A DNA stretch of 64,000 nt from Anaerocolumna sedimenticola (GTDB taxonomy: Bacteria; Bacillota; Clostridia; Lachnospirales; Lachnospiraceae): positions 1,041,001 through 1,105,000 of the forward strand of contig NZ_CP048000.1 of assembly GCF_009931695.1 (NCBI RefSeq), given 5' to 3'. The notes under the pieces are model-generated. The model was not told where the DNA came from, made no database searches, and saw only the letters and a list, made by a program, of their open reading frames with translations. Shown piece by piece: positions 1 through 9,649 of this stretch. The position numbers and the translations under genes were made by a program. The first letter of the stretch is position 1; every line of letters begins with the position of its first letter.

Positions 1-716
1 AGGGCAAATATTTTTTTATCTTTCAGGCCCTCCGGTACGTCTCCTCTTACGATTCTCTGGGCCAGGCCTTCTACTACTGCGGTTTTACCGACACCCGGTT
101 CACCGATTAATACCGGATTGTTTTTTGTTTTCCTGGACAGAATCCGAATAACATTACGGATTTCGGAATCCCTGCCGATAACCGGGTCTAGTTTTTGTGC
201 TTTTGCCCTCTCTACCAGGTCTGAACCGTATTTTTCAAGAGTGTCATAAGTTGCCTCCGGATTATCACTGGTTACTTTCTGATTTCCTCTGACCGTCTGA
301 AGCGCCCCAAGAAAAGCCTCTCTGGTAATTCTGAAGTTCCGGAACAGCTCCTTCACTTCCCTGTTAGGCTGTTTTAACATACTCAGGAAAAGATGTTCCA
401 CGGACACATATTCGTCCCCCATGGATTTAGCTTCATTTTCCGCGTAAATTAGCACCTTATTTAAATCATTGCTGATATATACTTGTCCTCCGGATACTTT
501 AGGCCTTTTATTAAGAAGTCCTTCCACCTGGACAGTAAATACCTCCATGGTAATATCCATCTTTTTTAACAATTTTTGTATTAAGCTATCTTCCACGGTG
601 ATCAGGCTGTATAGCAAATGTTCCTGGTCGATTTCCTGGTGTCCGTAGTCTAAGGCAATTTTTTCGCAATCCTGAACAACCTGCATGGATTTCTGCGTAA
701 ATTTATTGACATTCAT
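1..716 (-). CDS. clpB: ATP-dependent chaperone ClpB, N-terminal part (cut by window edge)
   Basis: Hsp100 disaggregase that works with DnaK to rescue aggregated proteins in the cytoplasm. About 238 codons are visible, reading leftwards from ATG at 716. The N-domain repeats come first (motifs such as [15 protein letters not shown] and [16 protein letters not shown]), followed by the start of the first AAA+ module with [13 protein letters not shown] and the Walker A motif [14 protein letters not shown]. The remainder, including the second ATPase domain, lies outside the window. A ribosome site of the AGAAAGG type lies about 12 bases before the ATG. I saw no clear CIRCE or CtsR operator in the 245 bp upstream. 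ClpB rather than ClpC is inferred from the N-domain wording; moderate to high certainty. Confidence 0.93.
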   Translation of the reverse strand, partial: MNVNKFTQKSMQVVQDCEKIALDYGHQEIDQEHLLYSLITVEDSLIQKLLKKMDITMEVFTVQVEGLLNKRPKVSGGQVYISNDLNKVLIYAENEAKSMGDEYVSVEHLFLSMLKQPNREVKELFRNFRITREAFLGALQTVRGNQKVTSDNPEATYDTLEKYGSDLVERAKAQKLDPVIGRDSEIRNVIRILSRKTKNNPVLIGEPGVGKTAVVEGLAQRIVRGDVPEGLKDKKIFA

Positions 717-961
717 AATTTGCACCGACCTTTCTAATTAACTTAGTTCGTTTTGTATATTCTTATTTCGCTTTTACTTGTTCTATAACTAATATAACAC
801 CTATAATATAATTACGCAAGAGGGATTTTTAGAAAATTTGAATATAAATACTTATCCTAACTAATATTTTCATTATGTTATAATAGCTTATTTATTATTA
901 TCATCTTTTCTCAAAAATTTCATATTATCTTATTAAGTTGTTAAGTTGAAGGATTATTAAA

Positions 962-2263
962 ATGAAAATTTATGTAGTTCAGCCTGGAGATACTGTCTAC
1001 TCTATAGCAAATAAATTTAATTTACCAGTTGAAAAAATAGTACATGATAATAATATTTCTCCGGATTACGGAATTGTAAACGGGCAAATTATTATATTGG
1101 CATATCCAACGCAGACCTATATGGTACAACCAGGTGATACTTGGAAGAGTATTGCTGAAGCTACTGGTTTGTCTATTGTTCAATTATTGCAGAATAATCC
1201 TTTTCTATCAGAAAGAGATTATTTGAATATAGGGGAAGAGTTAGTTATAAGCTACGATAAACGAGAAGAACTGTTGGAAGTAAATGCTTATTGTTTCTCT
1301 TTTATCGATGATAACATACTAAAAAAAGCATTACCTTATCTGACCTATATTACAATTGCTAACTATAGGGTATCTGCGTATGCTGAAATTGAAGCCCCGG
1401 ATGATACAGATATAATTCAGGTAGCAAAAGAATATGGCGTAGCTCCTATTATGATGATTACAACGGCTACAGAACTGGGAAGAGGAAGCTTTGGTATTAC
1501 ACACAAGATATTTAACAATGAAGAATTACAAAATGAATTAATTAATAACATAATATACTATTTAAGGGGAAAAGGGCTTTCCGGCATTAACTTCGGTTTC
1601 TCTAATGTAATTCCGGAGGATTTACAAAGCTATGTCAATTTCATTATACGAACAGCAGAAATACTTCAGAGTGAGGGTTACCAGGTACATGTTACATTAA
1701 TACCTAATACTTTTGGATATCATGCTGATGAAAATAATGATAACCCATATTATTCACAAATCGGCCAGGTGGTAGACAGGGCAATTCTTCAGTCATATAC
1801 ATGGGCATCGGCAGATATTGATTCTTATGAACAGACTACTATTCCATTTTTAAAAGGTTATGTCGAATATGCTATAACACAGATACCTGCGGAAAAAATT
1901 TTGTTAGGTTATACGCGGATAGCATACGATTGGGAATTACCTTATGTGGAGAATGAGTCTCCTGTTAATGCATTAGCTAATTACCAGGCTTTATCCTTAG
2001 CACACCAGATCGGAATTGATCTTGGTTTCGACGAATATTATGTTACCCCTTACTTTCGTTATTACAACGATGGAATAGAGCATTTTGTCTGGTTTAAAGA
2101 TGCAAGGACATTACATGCCATTTTAGATATAGTAATTGCGTATAACCTTAGCGGAATCAGTATATGGAACACAATGGATTTTACACCCCAGTTATGGGTT
2201 ACTCTTAATTCTCAATTTAATATTTCCAAAATATTAAATGTAACATCTGAAATTTTATCATAA
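962..2263 (+). CDS. LysM-GH18-like spore/cell-wall protein with altered catalytic motif
   Basis: 433 residues: two LysM peptidoglycan-binding modules (about 3-47 and 53-97, each with the YxVQPGDT motif), then a glycoside hydrolase family 18-like barrel resembling SleL/YaaH spore cortex-lytic N-acetylglucosaminidases. No signal peptide, as in YaaH/SleL. The strand-4 motif of active GH18 enzymes ends in D-x-E; here residues 209-214 read INFGFS, so the acid/base glutamate is serine (S214) and the preceding aspartate is glycine (G212). The protein is therefore probably a non-catalytic binder, or uses another chemistry. A paralogue with the Glu kept lies at 29039-30328. The family assignment is firm; the spore role is inferred. 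Confidence 0.85.
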   Translation: MKIYVVQPGDTVYSIANKFNLPVEKIVHDNNISPDYGIVNGQIIILAYPTQTYMVQPGDTWKSIAEATGLSIVQLLQNNPFLSERDYLNIGEELVISYDKREELLEVNAYCFSFIDDNILKKALPYLTYITIANYRVSAYAEIEAPDDTDIIQVAKEYGVAPIMMITTATELGRGSFGITHKIFNNEELQNELINNIIYYLRGKGLSGINFGFSNVIPEDLQSYVNFIIRTAEILQSEGYQVHVTLIPNTFGYHADENNDNPYYSQIGQVVDRAILQSYTWASADIDSYEQTTIPFLKGYVEYAITQIPAEKILLGYTRIAYDWELPYVENESPVNALANYQALSLAHQIGIDLGFDEYYVTPYFRYYNDGIEHFVWFKDARTLHAILDIVIAYNLSGISIWNTMDFTPQLWVTLNSQFNISKILNVTSEILS

Positions 2264-2277
2264 TATAAAAGGTTCAT

Positions 2278-3012
2278 CTACTCGTCAGGACATTCACCCT
2301 TTCTTGCTATAATAATAACTGACAGATAATCCTGTATCATTTCTCTGGTAACATTCATTTGTATAAGATATAAATCAGTTAAGGTTTTCTTAAAATACAA
2401 TATTTCATCCTTATTATTAATTCCTGCCGGCACAGGTGTATATTCCATTAAAAATACGGTTCTTGCTACATCATACAAAAAAGTTCCATGACACAGGTTC
2501 ATAAAATCTATAACACTTGTTCTTCCGTTTGACAGGATTATATTATCCGGATGGAAATCGCCATGGCAAAGTGCATTTCCATCCGGTAGCTTATCTACCA
2601 TATGCAATACCTCTTCCCGTTTATTGATATCTGTTGCTAATGCTTTCGTTATATAATACTTTAAAAAATCTTTATAATTTGATACATTATTAATCCCGTT
2701 TTTAAGAATAGCTTTGTGTAAATCCGCCATATATACGGCACATTTATGTACATCACCGGTTTTTAAAACCCAATCAAGGAGGGATTCACCCTCCACATTG
2801 TCATATATAATCCCGATTCTTTCTTTATAAGAAATTATTTCATATGCCTTTGGCTTTGTAAAATTCATATCTCTGATTGCCATTGCATTATGGAATTCTT
2901 TTTCTACCGCTTCTTTAGGATAATCCTGGCAGAAAAGCTTAAGTACCTTACCTTCTTCCCATTCATAAACTGTTGCTGTATTACCTACTCCGATTATTTT
3001 TTCGCTGTTCAT
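2278..3012 (-). CDS. Aminoglycoside phosphotransferase/choline kinase-like protein
   Basis: 244 residues with a protein-kinase-like fold of the APH family. Visible are a glycine-rich N-terminal loop (IGVGNTATVYEW), the Brenner motif CHGDFHPDNI (about residues 149-158; catalytic Asp and metal-binding Asn) and VIDFMN (metal-binding Asp). Such proteins phosphorylate small hydroxylated molecules; the substrate cannot be told from sequence and drug resistance should not be assumed. It converges on the LysM-GH18 gene with only 14 bp between stops. Start ATG follows a good AGGAGGAAATATAT-type ribosome site. Confidence 0.8.
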   Translation of the reverse strand: MNSEKIIGVGNTATVYEWEEGKVLKLFCQDYPKEAVEKEFHNAMAIRDMNFTKPKAYEIISYKERIGIIYDNVEGESLLDWVLKTGDVHKCAVYMADLHKAILKNGINNVSNYKDFLKYYITKALATDINKREEVLHMVDKLPDGNALCHGDFHPDNIILSNGRTSVIDFMNLCHGTFLYDVARTVFLMEYTPVPAGINNKDEILYFKKTLTDLYLIQMNVTREMIQDYLSVIIIARKGECPDE

Positions 3013-3393
3013 ATATATTTCCTCCTATCTTTATATTTCTATATTTATGATTTTATAACTCTAATCTTTTTTATTACTCATACTGTACCAAATATAATAA
3101 TGACGTTTTGTTAAATCATCCAAGAAAAACTTAGGAATTCCTAAATCAAACGGAACAAAATCAAAACAATATTTATTTGAAATATCAAATGCCTCAAAAA
3201 GTTATTTTCATATACAGCATGATATCGTTTTAATTATGTATCTCCCCCAATTATTAATTTTCTATAATAATTACAGACTAAAATAAAAATATTTTACTAC
3301 ATAAACCCATATATTGCTATCTTATTAACGAAACTGTGATTGGGAAAGTAATTTCTTCGGTTATTTATTCATTTATGAGACAGATGTATAACT
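3013..3393. other. AT-rich intergenic region
   Basis: About 380 bp between two minus-strand genes. Very AT-rich, with no open frame of substance, no tRNA and no strong hairpin terminator that I could recognise. Confidence 0.5.
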
Positions 3394-5319
3394 CTATAAA
3401 TTCATTCTTATCCCCGCACTATTACGAAAAACGGTTGGTGTCATACCATAGGCATTTTTAAATAGTGTTGCATAATAAGCAGAGTTGGTGAATCCAAATT
3501 CAATTGCGATATCATTGATCGTTTTTGTTGTTTCCAAAAGGGCAACTTTCGTTTTTTCCAGCCGATAATTCATAACATAATTGGAATAGGATTCCCCTTG
3601 GATGGATTTAAATATCTTACCAACATAGGTCGTTGACAGGCCAAAAACCTGAGAAACACTTTTTAAAGATAAATCCGGATTTTTATAGTTTGAATTCGTA
3701 TATTCCAGAATGGATTCAACCAGTTTTTTGTTTTTTTCATGATAATTTGCTGTTACCTGGTTGTTGGAATCAATCAGTTCCTCTCTTCCGATAAGCTGAT
3801 TCATTTCAAGATACTGCTTTGCTTTCTGGCAGGAGATCGATACATCCTTTTGACTGTCTACAATAAGGCCTAAGCTTCCGCTTACGGTAATACGGATCAT
3901 CTCCTCTGCAAATTGTTTCAATTGTTTGAAACTTAACATATAATCCTCTGAGATATCCTTTTTATCCAGCATAAATAACAGACCAACCAGATCATTACCA
4001 ATGTCGACGGATTTGCAGTGAAAACTTTTTTCGAATATTTCATCTGCCAGATTACAGATAGTATAACGGTATATTTTAAACTCTTCTTCCTGTTCTGCCT
4101 CATTTAGCGGTAATAAATTCTGTATTTTTATTAATAAAACACAAAAGTGATTCGCCGAATATTCCCCTCTTATCTGCCTTAATTCATGATCCGGAATCAT
4201 TACAGGCATTTGCTGCCCTAACAATAAACACCGTAAGAACTGTGTCCGGATATAATTCTGATGAGCATACCTTTCCTGCTTCCCTCTTGCGATAGCAATA
4301 TCCAGATATCTTAGTTCATCCATATCAGACAGTTCTTCCGCATCTGCCGCGTTACGGATTTTATTTACAAGCTGAACAAGCGGTTTTTTAATCTTTTTAT
4401 TAAACAATGCGGATATTAATATACAGATCAGGATAAAAAATGCTGATATACCGATAAAGGGATAACTGATATCCTGAAATGCCTTATTAAAATAGGAATA
4501 GTCCTGTACGTCAATAAACCACCAGCTAAATTCTGCAGATTTCGAAAAAAACACCATCTGCCTCTTTGCCTTATCGTCATAAACAAAACATCCTTCCGTT
4601 TTGTTTTTAAGAGTTATAATGGAGTAAAAATAATCAGATAAAGGGTTATTTTGTATGATATCTTTCGTATTGCCGGTTACTGCATTCCCATTGGAATCTA
4701 TAATATAAACGTTTCGTTCCTCTCTGCCGTTTTTATTAATACTGTACTGAAACAAATCCGCATTCACATCAATGACTATCGCTGCATTGTAGTAGGGAAG
4801 GTATTGTAAAAATGAAACTACATTTTTGGATTCCTTTGATATTTTAATCGTTCTGGGTACAATATATTTCTGCTTATTAATCATGGAAGAAGCAAAGTCG
4901 ATATCTCCGTTTTCATTATTACTCCCCAAAGCCTGAACACATACGGAATTATTAAAATTAATGGCAGCTATATCTTCTATGTAAGAATAATAACTTTTTA
5001 TATCCGTAAGCCTTAAAAATAAATAATAGTCATCCTGTTTATTATCGTTTTTGTTCTGATAAAAACGCAGAGCTTTGCTGTCACCTGCTATGACTGTCAT
5101 AACATTATCAACGTCTGTCTTCAAATTCTCCACACCGCTTACCAGCTGATTCAAAAGTTGTTTTGAAGTCTCAGTGGAATAATTTTTTAAATTATTCGTA
5201 AAAACTTTATAGGTGCAAATTAGGATCAATACGGTAATTATAAGTATACTAACGGAATATGCAAGTAATGTCTTCCGGTATACGGAATAAGATAGCAATT
5301 TATTAATAATCTTTCTCAA
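3394..5319 (-). CDS. Membrane-bound AraC-family regulator with extracytoplasmic sensor (YesN-like)
   Basis: 641 residues. One membrane helix (about 18-40), an extracytoplasmic Cache-like sensor (about 41-270), a second helix (about 285-308), a cytoplasmic linker, and a C-terminal AraC double helix-turn-helix (about 540-635; SLKSVSQVFGLSTTYVGKIFK and the signature ending INDIAIEFGFTNSAYYATLFK..GMTPTVFR). Regulators of this build control neighbouring oligosaccharide ABC transporters in Bacillus and Lachnospiraceae. It is the last gene of the minus-strand order permease-permease-binding protein-DUF1861-regulator and very likely activates that operon in response to the sugar. Class I am sure of; ligand unknown. 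Confidence 0.9.
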   Translation of the reverse strand: MRKIINKLLSYSVYRKTLLAYSVSILIITVLILICTYKVFTNNLKNYSTETSKQLLNQLVSGVENLKTDVDNVMTVIAGDSKALRFYQNKNDNKQDDYYLFLRLTDIKSYYSYIEDIAAINFNNSVCVQALGSNNENGDIDFASSMINKQKYIVPRTIKISKESKNVVSFLQYLPYYNAAIVIDVNADLFQYSINKNGREERNVYIIDSNGNAVTGNTKDIIQNNPLSDYFYSIITLKNKTEGCFVYDDKAKRQMVFFSKSAEFSWWFIDVQDYSYFNKAFQDISYPFIGISAFFILICILISALFNKKIKKPLVQLVNKIRNAADAEELSDMDELRYLDIAIARGKQERYAHQNYIRTQFLRCLLLGQQMPVMIPDHELRQIRGEYSANHFCVLLIKIQNLLPLNEAEQEEEFKIYRYTICNLADEIFEKSFHCKSVDIGNDLVGLLFMLDKKDISEDYMLSFKQLKQFAEEMIRITVSGSLGLIVDSQKDVSISCQKAKQYLEMNQLIGREELIDSNNQVTANYHEKNKKLVESILEYTNSNYKNPDLSLKSVSQVFGLSTTYVGKIFKSIQGESYSNYVMNYRLEKTKVALLETTKTINDIAIEFGFTNSAYYATLFKNAYGMTPTVFRNSAGIRMNL

Positions 5320-5408
5320 CCCAGGCTCCCATCTGCGTGTTTAACACACTTATAAATAACGGGGATATGATTGTATTCTGTCACATTGATTCCTCCAAAC
5401 AGGACCGG

Positions 5409-6359
5409 TTATTTAAGCGGTACACTAAAAGGATAATCTATTGCAATACGTCCTTCCATGGAATCACCGATTCCTCCGTAAAGATCTGCCTTGCCATCCT
5501 CCCTCATTACAATTCCGGAAGTAAACGTACAATCCACAAGACTTGGAACCTTAGCCGGTGCATATGGGTAACAAGCTCTGGTACCTATAATCTTTTTATT
5601 TTTTATTTTGAAAGTAACGGGATTAAATTCAAAAGACACGTTCACATAAACCGCTAATTCTTCTCCATCTTCAACCGCTTCTTTATAACTTTGATGTCCT
5701 ATGATTCCTATATTTCCATCTTCCAGCAGATAAACCTGATTACAGCCGCCCCATTCATCCATGTCAAATATACCGGCAATGGGCGCTGCATTTTGTATCA
5801 CTTCATCTGTGAGATCATCAAGAGTTTCTATTACAGTAAATCCAATCATGGCATCACAGCCATATTTCTTTTTGATTTCTTCATTTCTGGGTCTTGAGAA
5901 AACACCGATTTTACCATCCAGAAGTTCCACAAGACGGATATCTTTCATATAATCCGGTCCCGTTGTAAAATAAACCAGGTCATTTAAATCAGTTCCTTTA
6001 TAGAAATATCCATAATAAGTATCGATTTTACCGCTGCGTTTTCTTACATGGGTACCGCCTAATATCATTTCACCCTTTATTATACTAATATACGGATCTT
6101 CCAACTGGTAAATCATATGGTCTTTAACCAGGGAATACTCATCTCTTCCTGTCTTCTCAAATAATCGAACCCAGGACCTGGCCCATTCTTCCCTTTTCTC
6201 AACCCGCCCATAGATATATTCTTTTCCTCTCCAGGTAAAAGGAATGGAACAATTATAAACGTCAAATCCTTCTACTCCATGAAAGGATAATATCACACTT
6301 TCATAGATTTTATTCATTTTATCCGCCTCAAATTGGTTTTTCTTACTCTTTATAGACAT
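5409..6359 (-). CDS. DUF1861 / GH130-like five-bladed propeller protein
   Basis: 316 residues with the DUF1861 look (FTWRGKEYIYGRVEKREEW, ISIIKGEMILGGTHV, FTTGPDYMKDIRLVELLDGKIGVFSRPR). This family is related to GH130 mannoside phosphorylases and predicted glycosidases, so it probably acts on the beta-mannoside-type or similar oligosaccharide that the adjacent ABC system imports. No signal peptide, hence cytoplasmic. It lies between the regulator (89 bp downstream) and the binding protein gene (about 140 bp upstream), fitting one operon. The exact reaction (phosphorolysis versus hydrolysis) cannot be read from the sequence. Confidence 0.78.
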   Translation of the reverse strand: MSIKSKKNQFEADKMNKIYESVILSFHGVEGFDVYNCSIPFTWRGKEYIYGRVEKREEWARSWVRLFEKTGRDEYSLVKDHMIYQLEDPYISIIKGEMILGGTHVRKRSGKIDTYYGYFYKGTDLNDLVYFTTGPDYMKDIRLVELLDGKIGVFSRPRNEEIKKKYGCDAMIGFTVIETLDDLTDEVIQNAAPIAGIFDMDEWGGCNQVYLLEDGNIGIIGHQSYKEAVEDGEELAVYVNVSFEFNPVTFKIKNKKIIGTRACYPYAPAKVPSLVDCTFTSGIVMREDGKADLYGGIGDSMEGRIAIDYPFSVPLK

Positions 6360-6497
6360 ATACTTCCTCCTTTATTTTTTACGAAATCCACTAAATTAAA
6401 TATAACAATTGGTGAACTTATTTGCAAGTCAAGAAAAATCTTTGGAGAAGATACTCCAAAGATTTTCCGTACTTAAGGAATAGTTACCGGTTGTGTT

Positions 6498-8045
6498 TTA
6501 TTGGTTTTCTCCTAATTGTTTACTAAATTCCGCTACTAAATCATCAATACCGGCTTCCTTTAATAATTTAAGCGCTTCCTCGATATAGCTATCATAGTCT
6601 ACTACACCGGATGCCATAGGAGCTATATTAGAAGCTATAATTGTATTAACATCAGCAAGCTGAGTCTGAAGTTTTGAACCGTCGAAAGTGAATTTGGAAG
6701 CAACCCCTTCCACTGCGGTATCATCCAGCTTATAGAGATGGTCATTGGTTATCTTCGGTGCAACAGCACTGGTATATTCAAAATTAATGTTACCAATCAT
6801 CCAGGTTGGGAAAGAATATGGCGCTGCCCCTGATGAAGCATCTGTAATCGCTTCATAATTTCTGTCATCCAGTTTCTTATAATCCGTGCCTTCCGTTCCA
6901 TATAAAAATAAATCGAAATTATCCTGATTTAAATATAACCAGTTAATAAATTTAACTGCTGCTTCCGGATGTTTGCTGGATAGAGGAACTGCCTGCATAT
7001 TTCGTGTACCATATGGGCGGATTTCCGGTGTTTTCGTATCATAATCCAACCAAACAAAATCATCTGTTGTAATATCAGGGTAGTTTTTCTTAATGCCTGT
7101 AATATCTCCGATAGTACCTGCATGAACTAGCCAATCACCGGAATTTAACTGATTATCCATCTGATCCTTTGTCGTTGTTAATACATCCGGGTTAATTAAT
7201 CCTTTTTCATACCACAGATGTGCTTTGTTGCAGCTTTCTTTAAAGGCATCTGTTTCAAAATAATTTTTAACGTTTCCGTCCTGATTTACATAGAAAATTT
7301 TATCATATAGTACATAGTTATTATCACTGTTAAAGAAATAACCGCCTACCTGCTCGGTTCCGCACATAGGGAAATAAGGTTTCTGGTTACCCTCCCAGTT
7401 TTTCATAACTGTTTCGTAAGCACTGGTTAACTCCTCGAATGTAGCAGGTACTTCCAAATTGTATTTCTTTAAAATGTCAGTTCTGATAGATGCCTGATGA
7501 TTTAATGCACTTTCAACCCAGTATGCTGGAATACCATATTGTTTTCCTCCCACCTGCCCGGACTTCATTGCACTTTCCGGATTCTTTTCTTTAATTGCCG
7601 AACCGTATTGGTTTATTAAATCCGTAAGATCTGCCAGGGCTCCCCTGGATGCGTAATTTGCCAGTGAAACACGGTCATTCATAACATGGAACATATCAAA
7701 TTCTTCCCCGGTGGAAAGCATGATATTTAATTTCTGATCCCAGGCATCCCAGGCTATATATTGAAGTTCAATCTGAACCCCTACACCATCTGCCAGTAAT
7801 TTATCGTTTACATTTTTAAGACCTCTCTCCAAATCCTTGGGAGCATCCCCCGGAACAACATAAACCAGTTTTACCACTTCATCCGATGCGGTATTGTCAT
7901 TTGATGTATTACTTCCGGTTGTAGACTGTGCGTCTGTTTGTTCTCCTCCTGCCGGATCCGTATTAGTTTTGTTGCTGCAGCCTGTGAGAATGGATATAAC
8001 CATCATAACGGTAAGTAATAAAGCAATTCCTTTTTTCATAAACAC
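6498..8045 (-). CDS. Extracellular solute-binding lipoprotein of a sugar ABC transporter
   Basis: 515 residues. A signal peptide ends in the lipobox LTGC (Cys about residue 23), followed by a Ser/Thr/Asn-rich linker and a large family-1 solute-binding fold (LplA/YtcQ type). It anchors to the outer face of the membrane and delivers an oligosaccharide to the two permeases encoded just upstream. No ATPase gene is present in the operon; such CUT1-type systems usually borrow a shared MsmX-like ATPase. A short hairpin element copy with a nested insertion (8066-8480) separates it from the permease gene. Confidence 0.92.
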   Translation of the reverse strand: MFMKKGIALLLTVMMVISILTGCSNKTNTDPAGGEQTDAQSTTGSNTSNDNTASDEVVKLVYVVPGDAPKDLERGLKNVNDKLLADGVGVQIELQYIAWDAWDQKLNIMLSTGEEFDMFHVMNDRVSLANYASRGALADLTDLINQYGSAIKEKNPESAMKSGQVGGKQYGIPAYWVESALNHQASIRTDILKKYNLEVPATFEELTSAYETVMKNWEGNQKPYFPMCGTEQVGGYFFNSDNNYVLYDKIFYVNQDGNVKNYFETDAFKESCNKAHLWYEKGLINPDVLTTTKDQMDNQLNSGDWLVHAGTIGDITGIKKNYPDITTDDFVWLDYDTKTPEIRPYGTRNMQAVPLSSKHPEAAVKFINWLYLNQDNFDLFLYGTEGTDYKKLDDRNYEAITDASSGAAPYSFPTWMIGNINFEYTSAVAPKITNDHLYKLDDTAVEGVASKFTFDGSKLQTQLADVNTIIASNIAPMASGVVDYDSYIEEALKLLKEAGIDDLVAEFSKQLGENQ

Positions 8046-8065
8046 CTCTCCTAATTCATTATAAT

Positions 8066-8480
8066 AGGTAATTGCGAAACAAGATTATTGTATTTATATA
8101 CCATGATGCCGGGGTCAAAAGCCCTTTAATCATAGATATTATGAATACAGTGTATATATCTTCGATTTGGCGTCGACCGGCCGAAAACACTGCATATATT
8201 TTGTCAAGACTCTGGCTAAAAATCATGCCAGCAGGTTTGATTTTCGAGCCGTTTAGAGGCTTGCAAAAAATATAGTGTTTGAGGGAAAGGTAGCTGAATT
8301 GAATATATATACGCTCGTATTCATTCAAAACCCTTAATTGGGGCTTTTGACCCCGGCATCATACCATGCAAATAATACAATTTTAGAGCTGGAATCTTGC
8401 CAAAAGGGCAACTGAAGCTATGAAATTCGTATGATTTGTATGACATATTTTCATAAAATTTTATAGTTTTGCAATTACTT
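8066..8480. repeat. Mobile hairpin element, copy A, interrupted by a nested element
   Basis: Left arm at 8066-8104 (TAGGTAATTGCGAAAC...) and right arm at 8361-8480 (ending TAGTTTTGCAATTACTT) correspond to the intact 148-bp palindromic element at 9447-9594. The two arms are separated by a 256-bp insertion at 8105-8360. Without it the copy would be about 150 bp and would fold into one long imperfect hairpin. It lies between the permease and binding-protein genes of one operon, so it would be transcribed. Confidence 0.8.
8105..8360. mobile_element. Nested 256-bp MITE-like element with 20-bp inverted repeats and 7-bp target duplication
   Basis: Begins GATGCCGGGGTCAAAAGCCC and ends with its exact reverse complement (20/20). 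The 7-bp sequence ATACCAT flanks it on both sides (8098-8104 and 8361-8367). Removing the element and one ATACCAT restores the sequence of the hairpin element seen in other copies. No open frame for a transposase. Fragments of similar ends occur at 36793-36808 and 44697-44714 (GAccCTCGAATC type). Confidence 0.82.
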
Positions 8481-8492
8481 TAGATTCTATAA

Positions 8493-9413
8493 TTAACCCT
8501 TAACAGAGCCAACTACCAAACCTTTTACATAATACTTTTGTAAAAATGGATATAAAAGTACGATGGGACCTATGGTTACTATCGCCGTTGCCATCTTAAG
8601 GGATTCCGCCGGAGCAACCGCTGATGAAGTCCCGCTTAAATACTGTAAATCCTTTAACATGCTGATTTGTGATTTTAGCTGCAGCAGTAAGTACTGTACG
8701 GGATATAACTTTTCGTTATCCACTAACATAACCGCATTCCACCAGTCATTCCAGTAACCAAGTCCGTAAAACAATCCTACCGTAGCCAGTGCCGGAACCG
8801 TTAACGGAAAATATATTTTTAGTGCAATGACCATATCATTTGCGCCGTCTATGGTAGCCGATTCCCTTAAGGAATCCGGTAATGAGCTCATAAAATTCCG
8901 GACTAAAAACATATTAAACGTGTTAAACAACAATCCTGGAATAATCAGCGCCAATAAATTATTACGCAGATGCAGCATATCGCAGATTAAATACCAGGGA
9001 ACGATTCCGGATCCAAATACCATCGGTATAAAGAAATACATTCCAAGTAAGTTTCGGTATTTTACTTTTTTATTTGCCAAAGTGTAAGCCGCAAGTCCCG
9101 TAATTACAATTGCAAGTAAGGTTCCCACTACTGTTACGAAGATGGATATGAAATAACTCCGTATTACATCGGAACCACCCTGGAATATAAGCTTATAAGC
9201 ATACAAGGATAACTTTTTCGGGAAAAAGCTGTATCCGTTCCGGGTTATGGAGGTCTCATCCGTTATAGAAACCATAAAGGTTAATACCATGGGTAGCAGA
9301 CAAATCAGTGCAAATACCAAAATGACTCCCCCAATGAAAAAATAAGACCAGGTAAACCTTTTTTTCATAGTTACCACCATGGTTTTCTTTTTTTGTTTTA
9401 TATTTCTTTTCAA
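8493..9413 (-). CDS. Sugar ABC transporter permease, MalG/YtcP type
   Basis: About 306 residues, six predicted membrane helices, and the EAA loop ESATIDGANDMVIALKIYFP, which docks with the ATPase. The open frame runs upstream to 9485, but those extra codons fall inside a mobile hairpin element. The TTG at 9413-9411 is preceded at 7 bp by a strong AGAAAGGAGG, so I place the start there (N-terminus reading as LKRNIKQKKK with formyl-Met). Pairs with the MalF-type permease at 9650-10657 to form the membrane channel for the sugar delivered by the 6498-8045 lipoprotein. Confidence 0.9.
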   Translation of the reverse strand: MKRNIKQKKKTMVVTMKKRFTWSYFFIGGVILVFALICLLPMVLTFMVSITDETSITRNGYSFFPKKLSLYAYKLIFQGGSDVIRSYFISIFVTVVGTLLAIVITGLAAYTLANKKVKYRNLLGMYFFIPMVFGSGIVPWYLICDMLHLRNNLLALIIPGLLFNTFNMFLVRNFMSSLPDSLRESATIDGANDMVIALKIYFPLTVPALATVGLFYGLGYWNDWWNAVMLVDNEKLYPVQYLLLQLKSQISMLKDLQYLSGTSSAVAPAESLKMATAIVTIGPIVLLYPFLQKYYVKGLVVGSVKG

Positions 9414-9446
9414 TTTTCTGCCTCCTTTCTTTTTTATCTTTAACTT

Positions 9447-9594
9447 AGGTAATTGTGAAACTCCACTATTGTATCGATATACCATGCAATTAATACAATT
9501 TCAGAGCTGAATCTTGCCCATAGGGCAACTGAAGCTATGAAATTGTATCAATTGTATGGTATATTCGGAAAACTAGATAGTTTCGCAATTACCT
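9447..9594. repeat. Mobile hairpin element, copy B (best-preserved, 148 bp)
   Basis: Left end AGGTAATTGTGAAACT and right end AGTTTCGCAATTACCT are near-perfect inverted repeats. The pairing continues almost to the apex (CTTGCCC-ATA-GGGCAAC), so the whole unit is one imperfect palindrome. It sits between the two permease genes of the sugar operon. Related copies are at 8066-8480, 14515-14618, 36634-36782 and 44719-44854, with end fragments near 21163-21180 and 35670-35685. Confidence 0.85.
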
Positions 9595-9649
9595 ATTATC
9601 TTTAACTAGAATTCGAGTATCAAATACCGCATCAGAATGGCTATCTTCT

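Noticed and set aside
2278..3012. Aminoglycoside resistance gene
   Set aside because: APH-like kinases act on many substrates, and nothing in sequence or context points to antibiotic modification.
8059..8328. Open frames on both strands between the binding-protein and permease genes
   Set aside because: They lie inside the hairpin element and its nested MITE, and have no ribosome sites.
9414..9485. Longer N-terminus of the MalG-type permease starting at 9485
   Set aside because: The extra codons come from the hairpin element; a strong AGGAGG precedes the TTG at 9413.
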